Below are positions 25,293-36,635 of a stretch of 42,550 bases of DNA, in pieces. The stretch is from Micrococcales bacterium (GTDB lineage Bacteria > Actinomycetota > Actinomycetes > Actinomycetales > CAWJMD01). The first letter of the stretch is position 1, and every line of letters begins with the position of its first letter. The DNA is taken from NCBI GenBank assembly GCA_002748415.1, contig PDSI01000177.1, forward strand, positions 1-42,550, in the 5' to 3' direction. Both the position numbers and the translations under genes were made by a program. The notes under the pieces were generated by a model. It worked only from the letters and a program-made list of their open reading frames with translations. It did no database searches and was not told the DNA's origin.

Positions 25293-26936
25293 TCAGCGCC
25301 GCCGCCGCCGGACCCCGAACAGCGAGCGGGTGATCTCCCGGCCGATGACGGTGGCGGCCGACCGGGTGAATGAGCGGAACGCGCTGGACTCCAGCACCCG
25401 CTCGGCCATGCCGGATTCGGGCTCCGGTTCCCGGTCCCGGCGCCGGGCGGGCTTGTCGTCGGAGTAGTCCGGGCTGCGCTGCTCCTGGTCCCGGTACTGG
25501 GCGGCCAACTCGTCGAGCTGCCGGTCCTTCTCGGCTTTCTCTTGCCCGTCGATTCTCTCTTGCCCGTCGATTTCTTCCGGTTGCTGGACGCGTGCGGCCA
25601 GCTTCTCGTATGCGCTCTCCCGGTCCACCACTTCCCCGTACTTGCCGGCCAGGGGCGATGCGTCGACCGTGGCTTGCAGGTCCGCCTCGGGGATCGGTGC
25701 CATCAGCGACAACGGCGCCCGCAACCGAGTCCAAGCCACCGGCGTCGGGGCTCCCTTTTCGGACAACACGGTGACCACCGCCTCGCCCGTGCCCAGCTGG
25801 GTGAGCACCTCGGTGAGGTCATAGCCGGAGTCCGGGTAGGTCTTGGCCGTCTCCCGCAGCGCCTTCGCATCTTCGGGAGTGAACGCGCGCAACGCATGTT
25901 GCACGCGGGAACCCAGCTGAGCCAGGACGTCTCGGGGCACATCGGTGGGCTGCTGGGTGACGAAGAAGACGCCGACACCCTTGGACCGGATCAGCCGCAC
26001 TGTCTGGGTGATCTGCTCGAGGAACTCCTTGGAGGCGTCCTTGAACAGCAGGTGCGCCTCATCGAAGAAGAAGACCATCTTCGGTTTCTCCGGGTCACCA
26101 ACCTCGGGCAGCGTCTCGAAGAGCTCCACCAGCAGCCACATCAGGAAGGTGGAGAACAACCGCGGTTCGGTCTGAACCCCAGGCAGTTCCAGGCAAGAGA
26201 CGATGCCTTTGCCGTCGGGCGTGGTGCGCAGCAGGTCCTGCGGGTCGAACTGCGGTTCGCCGAAGAACACGTCGGCTCCGTCTTCTTCGAAGGCGATCAG
26301 CTCGCGCAGCAGCACGTTGGCGGTCGAAGTGCTGATGCCGCCGATGCCCTTCAGGTCTTTCTTGCCGTCTTCGGAGGTGAGGTATTGGATGACCGCTCGC
26401 AGGTCCTTCAGGTCGAGCAACGGCAAGCCAGCCTTGTCGGCGAAGTAGAAGACCATGTTCAGACTGGAGGACTGCACGTCCGTCAGGTCGAGGATCTTGC
26501 TGAGCAGCACCGGACCGAACTCGGTGATGGTGGCGCGGATCGGCAGCCCGGTCCCCCGCCCGCCCAGGGAGTAGAACTCACACGGCGCCGCCGTCGGTAC
26601 CCAGTCCTGACCGACCTGTTGTGCGCGTTCGGTGATCCGGTCGTCGGCTTCACCAGGAGCGGCCAATCCCGACAAATCACCCTTCACGTCGGCGAGGAAC
26701 ACCGGAACACCCTGCGCAGAAAGCTGTTCGGCCAGCACCTGCAACGTCTTCGTCTTACCGGTTCCGGTGGCCCCGGCGATGAGACCGTGCCGGTTCAGCA
26801 CCCGCAACGGGATTCGCACCCCGGCCTGCGGCTGCGCTTGCTCATCGTGCAGGAGCGCTCCGAGTTCGAGAGCCGGCCCGTCGGTCCGGTACCCCTCCTG
26901 GACCTCGGCCACCAGGTCGTTGTTGCTGTCCGCCAT
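25293..26936 (-). CDS. HerA-like ATPase, DUF853 (YjgR) family
   Basis: A 547-residue P-loop ATPase. Walker A is GATGTGKT at 55-62, and Walker B is MVFFFDEAHLL around residues 285-295. Further signature segments are FLADVKGDLSGLA and GVGVFFVTQQPTDVP. This is the DUF853 (YjgR-like) branch of the HerA/FtsK superfamily, a hexameric nucleic-acid or protein motor whose role is not settled. The C terminus is a charged helical tail ending RRRR, with a small duplication (EEIDGQERIDGQEKAEKDRQ). It is a single gene; the tRNA-Ser converges on it, and the LytR_C gene is divergent with about 170 bp between starts. Confidence 0.9.
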   Translation of the reverse strand: MADSNNDLVAEVQEGYRTDGPALELGALLHDEQAQPQAGVRIPLRVLNRHGLIAGATGTGKTKTLQVLAEQLSAQGVPVFLADVKGDLSGLAAPGEADDRITERAQQVGQDWVPTAAPCEFYSLGGRGTGLPIRATITEFGPVLLSKILDLTDVQSSSLNMVFYFADKAGLPLLDLKDLRAVIQYLTSEDGKKDLKGIGGISTSTANVLLRELIAFEEDGADVFFGEPQFDPQDLLRTTPDGKGIVSCLELPGVQTEPRLFSTFLMWLLVELFETLPEVGDPEKPKMVFFFDEAHLLFKDASKEFLEQITQTVRLIRSKGVGVFFVTQQPTDVPRDVLAQLGSRVQHALRAFTPEDAKALRETAKTYPDSGYDLTEVLTQLGTGEAVVTVLSEKGAPTPVAWTRLRAPLSLMAPIPEADLQATVDASPLAGKYGEVVDRESAYEKLAARVQQPEEIDGQERIDGQEKAEKDRQLDELAAQYRDQEQRSPDYSDDKPARRRDREPEPESGMAERVLESSAFRSFTRSAATVIGREITRSLFGVRRRRR

Positions 26937-27106
26937 CGCCGGTTCATCTCCGTCCTGTCCGCTTCACACTCATCGTCACGACCATGTCACAGCCTGGCCA
27001 CGCAATCCGCAACGGCAGGGTACCTACCGCTGACGGCTCCTACCATGGAAGCAGGGGTTCACAGCGCGCCACGGTTCATGGCGTGCCACAACTGAAGGGG
27101 CTCGGG

Positions 27107-27784
27107 GTGAGCGACGTCAGCAGCAAGACCATCCAGCGCGGCGGCGCAGAACCCAAGGGTATTCCCGAATCCGATGCGGTCAGCCGAAACCTCAGCTTCG
27201 CCAACTTGTCCTCGCGCGACGGGCAACTCCAGACGCGGGCGGATCCACACGAACAGGCCCGCCGGGACCGGCATCGTCGGCAGTCGGTGTCTTTCTCGGT
27301 GATCTTCCTGGTGGTCATGCTGGTCGGCCTCATCGCGCTCGGGCAGGCGGTCGGCTGGTGGAGCTTCGCCGGCGGCAACCCCCACGCCGAGCCGAATCCG
27401 TGCCCCACCCGGCATGTGCAGGCCCCGGAACTGGTACGTATGCAGATACTCAACTCCAGCGACCGTACCGGGCTGGCGGCCCAGACGGCGACCAAGCTGC
27501 GCCAGCGCGGCTACCGGGTGACGTCCACCGGCAATTCCAGCACGCAACTTGCCGCCGGGGTGCCGGCCCTGATCTTGTTCGGCCCCCGCGGCATCGAGGA
27601 GGCTCGCGCGGTTGCCGCGCAGATCGACGGTGCCCGCACCCAGGACGACGGCCGGGACGACGAGTCGGTCGACCTGATCCTGGGCGAGGCGTTCCGCGAC
27701 ATCCGCACCAGAGACAAGGCGGCACCGGACCTGGCGCGCAACAAGCAACTGCCGGAGGGCTGCGAGGCATACCGGGTCAGTTGA
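27107..27784 (+). CDS. LytR_C-domain membrane protein
   Basis: The GTG at 27107 is chosen for AAGGGG upstream, giving 225 residues; in-frame codons up to 26984 have poor composition. A charged cytoplasmic N terminus of about 60 residues leads to one membrane helix (SVIFLVVMLVGLIALGQAVGWW, about 62-84), then an outer LytR C-terminal domain (pfam13399), VRMQILNSSDRTGLAAQTA to ALILFGPRGIEEA. LytR_C domains occur alone or joined to LCP ligases that attach glycopolymers to the wall; the solitary form has no catalytic domain and may bind wall or glycan. It is divergent from the DUF853 gene. Confidence 0.82.
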   Translation: MSDVSSKTIQRGGAEPKGIPESDAVSRNLSFANLSSRDGQLQTRADPHEQARRDRHRRQSVSFSVIFLVVMLVGLIALGQAVGWWSFAGGNPHAEPNPCPTRHVQAPELVRMQILNSSDRTGLAAQTATKLRQRGYRVTSTGNSSTQLAAGVPALILFGPRGIEEARAVAAQIDGARTQDDGRDDESVDLILGEAFRDIRTRDKAAPDLARNKQLPEGCEAYRVS

Positions 27785-27927
27785 GCCCCGGCCGCCCGGC
27801 CCAGGCCGGCTACCTACCGGGCCGAGGACACGCGTACACCGGTAGGCTGCCGCGGTCGTGAGCTGCGGACGCCTTCAGCCCGACAACCGGGCTGGCCGGT
27901 GCGCTGCGGTCCCGCGGCGTCGGCCGG

Positions 27928-28263
27928 GTGAGTGTCGTCGCCGCCGACCACGACACCCTGGCCACGGTCGGCGCGGGTGCACGCGCGGCCGGGTCCAGCG
28001 TCGAGGAGGTGGCGTTGGGCGACAGCGCCGGCGCCGCGCCGGACGAGCAGGCAACGCTGGACCAGCAGGCCCGTCCCGGCGACGACTTCGACGATCTGAT
28101 CGATGCGGCGCCCGACATCGGACCGGTGGATTCGGACGACATCTGGGCGTTGCGTGCCGACCCGGATTCTGTGCGCGACAGCGGCTCTGCCGAGGACGCG
28201 TCCAGGCATTCCGCAGACGAGAAGATCGCCGGCTGGATCGAGAAGAAGGCCGGGGGCGGCTGA
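27928..28263 (+). CDS. Small acidic hypothetical protein
   Basis: A 111-residue ORF with GTG start, rich in Asp, Ala, Ser and Gly (GDDFDDLIDAAPDIGPVDSDD) and ending in a basic KIAGWIEKKAGGG. I recognise no family. Third positions are strongly G/C and the frame stays open for 22 protein-like codons before the GTG (AFSPTTGLAGALRSRGVGRV), but a TGA sits just before those and no start or ribosome site is visible there. It may therefore be the 3' remnant of a larger gene or use an unusual start. It converges on clpC. An opposite-strand ORF over the same bases has a less protein-like composition. Confidence 0.45.
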   Translation: MSVVAADHDTLATVGAGARAAGSSVEEVALGDSAGAAPDEQATLDQQARPGDDFDDLIDAAPDIGPVDSDDIWALRADPDSVRDSGSAEDASRHSADEKIAGWIEKKAGGG

Positions 28264-28409
28264 GGCGCACTCCGCATGAGCGGTGAGCCGGATCCCGGGA
28301 CGTCCTGGGGCGCCCCCGCCGGTCACCGTCACCCCGTTGGCCCCGGCGATCGCCTCGCCGGTGGAATTGTCCACCTGACGGCGCGTCGTCGCTCAGTTGT
28401 CGCTGTCGC

Positions 28410-30908
<2,499 letters not shown>

Positions 30909-31172
30909 GAACTCTCCTCACCAACGGTCGGGACGCGGGCATACGCCGATACACATCGCTGTGACGATCCCATCGATGCTAACGTGCCTGATCGGCCAAA
31001 CCTTCGCGATCAGGATGAAACGGCCAGCATGACGGCCAGTTTTTCCTCACGGCGAACGCCCGTAGCCAAAGTGGCCGCCTTGACGGTGACAACACCGGCC
31101 GGTTCGGCAGGTGGTCCACAGCGCCGTTCGCTGCTGGCGATATTGACCGGTGCGCCGGTACCGCACCGGCAT
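30909..31172 (-). other. clpC upstream region
   Basis: The 317 bases between lsr2 and clpC hold the lsr2 terminator at one end, a candidate ClgR site at 31126-31139 and the clpC ribosome site (GAGGAGAG) at the other. The intervening 200 bases are less GC-rich than neighbouring genes. I see no convincing -35/-10 pair and no gene. Confidence 0.5.
31126..31139 (+). promoter_or_regulatory. Candidate ClgR operator upstream of clpC
   Basis: GTTCGC-TGCTG-GCG at 31126-31139 matches the Streptomyces ClgR consensus GTTCGC-N5-GCG exactly and the corynebacterial core CGC-N5-GCG. ClgR activates clpC and clpP genes in actinobacteria. The site lies about 220 bp before the clpC start, which is far but not impossible. 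Such a short motif can arise by chance in GC-rich DNA. Confidence 0.35.
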
Positions 31173-31213
31173 ACTCCCGGCCCGCACCGAACAAGACGGT
31201 GCGGGCCGGGAGT
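31173..31213 (-). terminator. lsr2 terminator hairpin
   Basis: Arms of 17 bases (ACTCCCGGCCCGCACCG and its exact complement, 31173-31189 and 31197-31213) flank a 7-base loop. The hairpin begins 13 bases after the lsr2 stop on the minus strand and separates lsr2 from clpC. It has no U-tract, like the other long hairpins in this window. Confidence 0.8.
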
Positions 31214-31225
31214 GCGTTGAGAGCG

Positions 31226-31570
31226 TCAGGCCAGGCCGTGGGCCTCGTTGTAAGCGCTGATGATCGTGGAGGCGATACGGCCGCGATCGCTTACCTCGTA
31301 CCCGGCGTCGCGAGCCCAGGCGCGGATGGCACCGGTGTCATGCACCTGATCGACGGCCCCGCGATTGGTGCGGGCACGGCCCCGACGCACGCGACCTCCC
31401 ACCCGGCGGGCGTGGCCGACCCAGGGCGACAAGCCTTCACGAAGTTCCGCCGCATTGTCCTCATTGAGGTCGATTTCGTAGGAAACACCGTCCAGGGCGA
31501 ACGCAACGGTCTCGACTGCCTCGCCGCCGTCCACATCGTCCACGAGCAGCAACTGAACCTTTTGAGCCAC
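31226..31570 (-). CDS. lsr2: Nucleoid-associated silencer Lsr2
   Basis: A 114-residue Lsr2, an H-NS-like protein that coats and silences AT-rich DNA. The N-terminal oligomerisation domain (MAQKVQLLLVDDVDGG to DLNEDNAAEL, residues 1-50) is followed by a basic linker (RRVGGRVRRGRARTNRG) and the DNA-binding domain with the minor-groove RGR motif at 96-98 (VSDRGRI). The GTG at 31570 is chosen for GGAGAG seven bases upstream and the family start. A good promoter lies at 31658-31686. The linker is richer in Arg than many Lsr2 proteins and may add DNA contacts. Confidence 0.96.
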   Translation of the reverse strand: MAQKVQLLLVDDVDGGEAVETVAFALDGVSYEIDLNEDNAAELREGLSPWVGHARRVGGRVRRGRARTNRGAVDQVHDTGAIRAWARDAGYEVSDRGRIASTIISAYNEAHGLA

Positions 31571-31657
31571 GAGTTGTCTCTCCATATTTCAGGGTGATTG
31601 GCGTCTCGACAATCACAAGTTCCAGGATGCCACCTGAGCACCGGTGGCTGTTCCTTA

Positions 31658-31686
31658 TTCTGTACCTTTTGGTGTCGTACGTCAAA
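31658..31686 (-). promoter_or_regulatory. lsr2 promoter
   Basis: On the minus strand TTGACG (31686-31681) and CAGAAT (31663-31658) are separated by 17 bases, close to the housekeeping consensus. The TGA of the -35 is the stop codon of the upstream small membrane protein, so the promoter overlaps that gene's end. The predicted 5' leader is about 80 nt and contains a small inverted repeat (GCCACC ... GGTGGC). Confidence 0.65.
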
Positions 31687-31906
31687 GCTCTCGGCGTTCA
31701 TCGTCGATGTTGACTGAATCGTTACTCCGACCGGACGACGCTGAGCCCCGTTCGGAGTCTTCCGGGGCGGTCACATTCTGCGCCGCTTCATACCGGGCGG
31801 CCGCAGCCCGTTCGCCACGATCGGCCCGAATCATGGCGCGCACGACGAACCAAAACAGAAGGCCGACTCCGATCGAAGGGATCAGCGCGGCAAGTGCATC
31901 AGTCAT
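31682..31906 (-). CDS. Small single-pass membrane protein
   Basis: A 74-residue protein with one N-terminal membrane helix (ALIPSIGVGLLFWFVVRAMI) and a charged cytoplasmic tail ending in DSVNIDDERREL. I have no family name; short membrane proteins at this place, between lysS and lsr2, recur in actinobacteria. The ATG at 31906 is preferred; a GTG three codons earlier is also possible. It lies 32 bases after the lysS stop and is probably co-transcribed with it. Confidence 0.7.
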   Translation of the reverse strand: MTDALAALIPSIGVGLLFWFVVRAMIRADRGERAAAARYEAAQNVTAPEDSERGSASSGRSNDSVNIDDERREL

Positions 31907-31938
31907 CTTGGTCACCCAACTGCGATATCGCGGCGCGC

Positions 31939-33486
31939 TCAGCGAGGACGCACCAGCGGAAACAGGATCGTCTCCCGGATTCCCAATCCGGTCAACGTCA
32001 TCAGAAGCCGGTCAATTCCCATGCCTACCCCACCGGCCGGTGGCATGCCGTACTCCATGGCACGCAGGAAGTCTTCGTCCACCACGGCCGGAGCTTCCTC
32101 GTCTCCGGAGGCTGCTAGCCGAGCTTGTTCGACAAGTCGTTGCCGTTGCACCACCGGATCGTTCAACTCCGAGTACCCCGTGGCGAGTTCCAGGCCACGG
32201 ACATACAGATCCCACTTCTCCACTACACCGGGGACGCTTCGGTGCGCCTTCACCAGGGGGGAGGTATCGACCGGGAAATCGACGACGAACGTCGGGGCAT
32301 GCAAGCTCGGCTGCACGGTCGCTTCCCACATCTCCTCGACCAGTTTGCCTGACGTGGCTCGTGCCTGATCAACGTCAAGCCCAAAGCTACCGGCCAAATC
32401 GGACAAGTCTTGGGTTGGCGTTTCCGGTGTTATCTCTTCACCGACCGCTTCGGACAGTGACTCGTACAACGCGATCCGCGGCCATTGCCCGCCCACGTCG
32501 CACTCTGAACCATCGGCGAGGGTGACGGTCGTCGAGCCGGTCAGCGCAATGGCAGCGTTCTGTACGATCGCCCGGGTGAGTTCCGCGACGTCGTTGTAGT
32601 CCGCGTAGGCCTGATAGAACTCCAGCATCGCGAACTCTGGAGAGTGGGTGGAATCCACACCTTCGTTGCGGAAGTTCCGGTTGATCTCGAAGACCCGTTC
32701 CACTCCTCCGACCAGTGCGCGCTTGAGGAACAGCTCGGGGGCAATGCGGAGGAACAAGTCGATCCCCAGCGCATTGGACCGCGTCGTGAAGGGACGCGCG
32801 GTAGCGCCCCCGTGCAACGTCTGCAGCATCGGGGTCTCCACCTCGATAAAGTCATGCTCGTGCAGCGTCGCCCGCACGCTGGACACCACGGCCGCCCGCG
32901 TCCGGACCATGTCCCGGGCGGCCGGGCGAACGATCAAGTCGGCGTAGCGTTGCCGCACCCGGGCTTCCTCGCTGAGATCGCGATGCAGCACCGGCAGGGG
33001 CCGCAATGCCTTGGCCGCCAGCTGCCAGCTGCCGGCCAGCACACTCAACTCACCGCGTTTCGAACTGATGACGCGCCCGGTGACGGAGATGAAGTCACCC
33101 AGGTCGACATCGTCCTTGAACTCGGCCAGCGCCTTCTCGCCGACCTCGGCAAGGCTCAACATGACCTGCAGCCGGGTTCCGTCGCCGTCCTGCAACGTGG
33201 CGAAACACAGCTTGCCGGCAACCCGGATGAACACGACACGGCCGGCAACCGAAACGACGTCCTGGGTCTCCTGCCCTGCGGTCAAGTGTTCGTAATCGAC
33301 GCGGACCTGAGCCAGCCCATGGTCCCGCGGGACGCTGATGGGGTACGGAACCCGCTGCGGCGCAGCGTCCAGCAATCGGTCCCGCTTGGCTTTGCGGATC
33401 CGCATTTGTTCAGTGAGACCGGCGTCACCGGTCATGGCCTGGTCGGTGGGGGTTTCCTGAGCGGTGTTGTCGGGGGTGTTGCGCAC
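31939..33486 (-). CDS. lysS: Lysyl-tRNA synthetase, class II
   Basis: A 515-residue class IIb synthetase that charges tRNA-Lys. The OB-fold anticodon domain ([20 protein letters not shown]) comes first. Class II motif 1 is [10 protein letters not shown], followed by [10 protein letters not shown]; motif 2 is [13 protein letters not shown] and motif 3 is [11 protein letters not shown]. The start is a GTG at 33486 with only a weak ribosome site, and an ATG 17 codons later is possible. In most relatives panC, panD and coaX lie just upstream; here the DUF2520 gene comes 31 bases before. Confidence 0.96.
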   Translation of the reverse strand: MRNTPDNTAQETPTDQAMTGDAGLTEQMRIRKAKRDRLLDAAPQRVPYPISVPRDHGLAQVRVDYEHLTAGQETQDVVSVAGRVVFIRVAGKLCFATLQDGDGTRLQVMLSLAEVGEKALAEFKDDVDLGDFISVTGRVISSKRGELSVLAGSWQLAAKALRPLPVLHRDLSEEARVRQRYADLIVRPAARDMVRTRAAVVSSVRATLHEHDFIEVETPMLQTLHGGATARPFTTRSNALGIDLFLRIAPELFLKRALVGGVERVFEINRNFRNEGVDSTHSPEFAMLEFYQAYADYNDVAELTRAIVQNAAIALTGSTTVTLADGSECDVGGQWPRIALYESLSEAVGEEITPETPTQDLSDLAGSFGLDVDQARATSGKLVEEMWEATVQPSLHAPTFVVDFPVDTSPLVKAHRSVPGVVEKWDLYVRGLELATGYSELNDPVVQRQRLVEQARLAASGDEEAPAVVDEDFLRAMEYGMPPAGGVGMGIDRLLMTLTGLGIRETILFPLVRPR

Positions 33487-33517
33487 CGGTCAAGGTTACT
33501 CGGCGGGGCTGGCGCGG

Positions 33518-34444
33518 CTATCCGGCCAGCACATTCAGCAGTTGCTGCGCCTGCTCGACGCTGAGCTGCCCGCTGTCGACGGCCCGTTCGGCCACGGAAC
33601 GGGCAAGGGCCAGGTAGCTGGCGAGAATCTCCTGTGACCCGCTGCGCCGCGCATCGGCGGACAACTCGGCCAGATGTTGCTCGACCACACTCGCGTCGCC
33701 CCGGCTGACCGGACCGGAAAGAGCTGAATGGCCTCGGTCCAGCGCATCCTCGACGACGAACCGCATGAGCGGGCCCACAGCGGCATGCGGATGAGCGATG
33801 CCGACCCGGCCGAGCAGCTCCTGCACTTGGCAGACAAGCGCCACCACGTGGTCGGTGCCGTGGCTGACGGCCGCATGCAGCAGCGGTCGCTGGGCGTCGG
33901 CCACCTCGACCGGCTCCCCACCCATCTCCACCACCAGAGCTTGGGCGATCGGGAGCACGGGTGCGGGGGCCGTGACGGCGACGACGCTTTCGGCCAGCCG
34001 GGGGAGGTCCAGGCTGTAGCCGGTGAAGGTCATGAAGGGGGTGAGCACGATGGGGATGGCGCCGAGCCGCATCGCCGGGTCCAGCAGTCCCAGCCCGTGA
34101 ACCCGGCTGGTGTGCACCACGAGTTGCCCGGGCTGCCAGGCCTTGATGCGGGCCAGTCCGTCCACCAGACCGGGCGCTTGGGCGTCCGGCACTGCCAGCA
34201 GCACGAGTTCGGCGCGCTCGACCACCTCGGGCACCGGCAACACCGGCACGGCGGGCAACATGGCGCCGGCCCGTTCTCGGCTCGCCTGTGAGACCGCATT
34301 GACACCGACGACGCTGTGCCCGGCCGCTCGCAGAGCACTGCCGAGCACGGATCCGACCCGGCCCGCGGACACCACACCGACACCGATGCGGCCAGGTCGC
34401 TGGGTGGGGTCACCGAGATCCGAGGCGGGCACGCGCACAGTCAC
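33518..34444 (-). CDS. DUF2520 Rossmann-fold protein
   Basis: A 308-residue protein with an N-terminal Rossmann fold (IGVGVVSAGRVGSVLGSALR, then VVGVNAVS) and a C-terminal helical DUF2520 domain (ADAQRPLLHAAVSHGTDHVV). It resembles ketopantoate-reductase-like dehydrogenases. In actinobacteria it is normally directly upstream of panC, which suggests a link to pantothenate synthesis, but no reaction is proven. The GTG at 34444 is the likely start; a second GTG two codons later is also possible, and no clear ribosome site decides. The gene reads into lysS with a 31-bp gap. Confidence 0.85.
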   Translation of the reverse strand: MTVRVPASDLGDPTQRPGRIGVGVVSAGRVGSVLGSALRAAGHSVVGVNAVSQASRERAGAMLPAVPVLPVPEVVERAELVLLAVPDAQAPGLVDGLARIKAWQPGQLVVHTSRVHGLGLLDPAMRLGAIPIVLTPFMTFTGYSLDLPRLAESVVAVTAPAPVLPIAQALVVEMGGEPVEVADAQRPLLHAAVSHGTDHVVALVCQVQELLGRVGIAHPHAAVGPLMRFVVEDALDRGHSALSGPVSRGDASVVEQHLAELSADARRSGSQEILASYLALARSVAERAVDSGQLSVEQAQQLLNVLAG

Positions 34445-34505
34445 ACCGTAGAACACTCTGCGGTTCCCGATCTGTGGCGAGAAAGCCCGCACCGCACCGG
34501 CGGGG

Positions 34506-36098
34506 CTACTGCGAGTCCGTCATCCACCGCACCGGCCCGGCGACGGCCCTGGCCTGCCGCGACCGGACTTCCTCGGTTGACATGAGCCAGGCCGCGTCCG
34601 CCACGCTCAGGTGCTCGACCCTGGGATTGGCCGGGCCCGGGGTGGAGTGCACCGCGACCGACGCGAGCCGCAACAGCCGCTGCAGCGGCCCCTGGGAAAG
34701 CCCCAGTGACTGCACCTTTGCGTGCGGTACCAGGATCAGCCGCCGGGTCAAGCGCCCCGCACGAGCCAGCAAGACCGTATCGGTGAGACAGAAACCGTTG
34801 CGCCGCCACGAGATCAGGTCAAGCCATCTACTGCGCGCCGGCGCCGGGGTATACCCGCCGTCGTGGCCGGTGCCGACCAGCCCGGCCGAGAAGACCTCCA
34901 TCGGATTCGGCGTCCCCAGGTCGGCGACGATGAGCGCAACGATCTGCGACGCTTCGTCCTGGGTAACCACCGGAGCCAGGATGTTGCCGCCTTCATTCGG
35001 TTTGAGGAGCCCGTAGCCGGCAACGTTGATCCGTATCTGCCACCATCCCGGCCATCGCCACAACACAGGCTGGTGAATCTGCAACGCCTGAACCCGGCCC
35101 GGCGGCACGGTCTGCTTGCGCCGGTCCAGCAACCCGTAGCCGAGCCGGACCCCGTCCTGGGATGCGGCGACCTCGAATCCGTACCGGCCGGCGAACCCGG
35201 CCCAGGTGGCGCCGATGGCGCCGAGCAGCATCGGCAGGACGATGGGCACGCCCGCCGGCATGTCCATCACCAGCAAGGCCAGCGCCAGCAGGGCCGCGGC
35301 GATGACGATACTCACCGGGCCCGTACCGAGCAGCACCGACTTGACCAGCCGGTCCGTCTCCAGCCGGTACACCAGGTGCTGGGGCGCTTCGGGAGCACCT
35401 TGGTCCTCGTCGTAGGACAGCCCGGCGGCACGGGCAAGGAGTGTGCGACGCACCTGTTGGGCATCGGCGTTGGCCAGATAGGACAGTTCGATGTCCGCTC
35501 CGGTCCCGCCGGCCACCTCGATCTTGACCTCGCTCAGCCCGAAAACCCGCGCCAGCAGAGGTTGATTGATGTCGACGGCCTGCAACCGGTCCAGCCGGGC
35601 CCGGCGCTGCTGGCGGAACAGCACCCCCGACTGCATCTGAACGGTGTCGCCCTGCAGCCGGTACTTGGTCATCCGCCAGGACAACACCGCCCACACGGTA
35701 CCCAGCGCCAGCATCCCGGCAAACACCGCGATCTGGATCAGGAAAGCTTCGAAAAACTGGCCCGGGAACCTCGGCTGATCAACGTAGCCGGGATCGAACC
35801 GGTGGGAAACGAAGTCGTCGAATCGCGTCTGGGTCATGAACAGCACGAAAGCGACGATGATTTTCCATGACTTCAGGGCAGGCGTGATCATGTGCATCCG
35901 GCGCCAGCCGTGTTCGTCGGCCCGGCCCGGCAACTGGAGTTCAGCAGCCGGCACCGGCCCGTCAGCCGGCAAGCCTGAGCTAGCGTCCGCAGCGGGCTGG
36001 GCTGCCGGCGGGCCCGGCACGCCGGCCTGGTGACCGGGCCGCTGACCCGCGGGCGAATACGGTTGCGGCGAAGCAGGGATCTGCGGCTCGTCGGTCAT
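34506..36098 (-). CDS. Bacterial PH-domain membrane protein, YdbT-like
   Basis: A 530-residue protein with a Pro/Ala-rich cytoplasmic N terminus of about 65 residues, several membrane helices (IIVAFVLFMTQ; FLIQIAVFAGMLALGTVWAV; SIVIAAALLALALLVMDM) and repeated bPH2 (DUF304) domains. A typical motif is YRLQGDTVQMQSGVLFRQQRRARLDRLQAVDI, present again near GLLDRRKQTVPPGRVQALQI and in the third copy. In Bacillus, YdbS and YdbT act together in membrane stress responses; the reaction is unknown. The partner gene ends 13 bases upstream. Confidence 0.88.
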   Translation of the reverse strand: MTDEPQIPASPQPYSPAGQRPGHQAGVPGPPAAQPAADASSGLPADGPVPAAELQLPGRADEHGWRRMHMITPALKSWKIIVAFVLFMTQTRFDDFVSHRFDPGYVDQPRFPGQFFEAFLIQIAVFAGMLALGTVWAVLSWRMTKYRLQGDTVQMQSGVLFRQQRRARLDRLQAVDINQPLLARVFGLSEVKIEVAGGTGADIELSYLANADAQQVRRTLLARAAGLSYDEDQGAPEAPQHLVYRLETDRLVKSVLLGTGPVSIVIAAALLALALLVMDMPAGVPIVLPMLLGAIGATWAGFAGRYGFEVAASQDGVRLGYGLLDRRKQTVPPGRVQALQIHQPVLWRWPGWWQIRINVAGYGLLKPNEGGNILAPVVTQDEASQIVALIVADLGTPNPMEVFSAGLVGTGHDGGYTPAPARSRWLDLISWRRNGFCLTDTVLLARAGRLTRRLILVPHAKVQSLGLSQGPLQRLLRLASVAVHSTPGPANPRVEHLSVADAAWLMSTEEVRSRQARAVAGPVRWMTDSQ

Positions 36099-36111
36099 GA
36101 CCGCCCGCTGC

Positions 36112-36618
36112 CTAGAGCCCCGCCAGTGAGGCTTCGCCGCGACTGGCCAACCGATCTCTCAACCGGGCCGCTTCAGCCGGATCGAGCCCGGGAATGGTGG
36201 CATCGGTGAAGGCCGCTGCGGTATGCAACTCAACCGTGGCGACCCTGAAGGCCCGTGCCAACGGTCCTGCGGTAACGTCGACGTACTGCATCCTTCCGTA
36301 CGGCACCACCACCATGCTGCGGAACATGATGCCGCGGCGGATGAGCAGATCGTCCTCCCGCTCCGCGTAGCCGATGGCACGCACCCGGCGCCGCGCCAGC
36401 CAGGCGAGCCAGATGTGCACGACGACCGTCACGCCCAACGCGGCCCAGGCGGCCCAGTGCTGGACGAATAGCGCGAGCACCAGCAGCGGTACAGCGACCA
36501 CAACGAAAGCCATGGCCAGTTCCACATAGCGTTTGGTGATCAGTCGATGGCTGACCCGAGCCCACCGAACGCCTTCCGGGTCGAACGGTGAGACGGCTTC
36601 TGCCGGGACTTCACTCAC
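36112..36618 (-). CDS. Bacterial PH-domain membrane protein, YdbS-like
   Basis: A 168-residue protein with two membrane helices (YVELAMAFVVVAVPLLVLAL and WAALGVTVVVHIWLAWLA) and one bPH2 domain, including YAEREDDLLIRRGIMFRSMV and PYGRMQYVDV. It pairs with the larger protein at 34506, and the order small then large matches YdbS-YdbT. The start is the GTG at 36618. It follows the PspC-domain gene with a 17-bp gap, so the three form one likely operon for envelope maintenance. Confidence 0.88.
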   Translation of the reverse strand: MSEVPAEAVSPFDPEGVRWARVSHRLITKRYVELAMAFVVVAVPLLVLALFVQHWAAWAALGVTVVVHIWLAWLARRRVRAIGYAEREDDLLIRRGIMFRSMVVVPYGRMQYVDVTAGPLARAFRVATVELHTAAAFTDATIPGLDPAEAARLRDRLASRGEASLAGL

Positions 36619-36635
36619 CTTTCGATTCTTTCATG

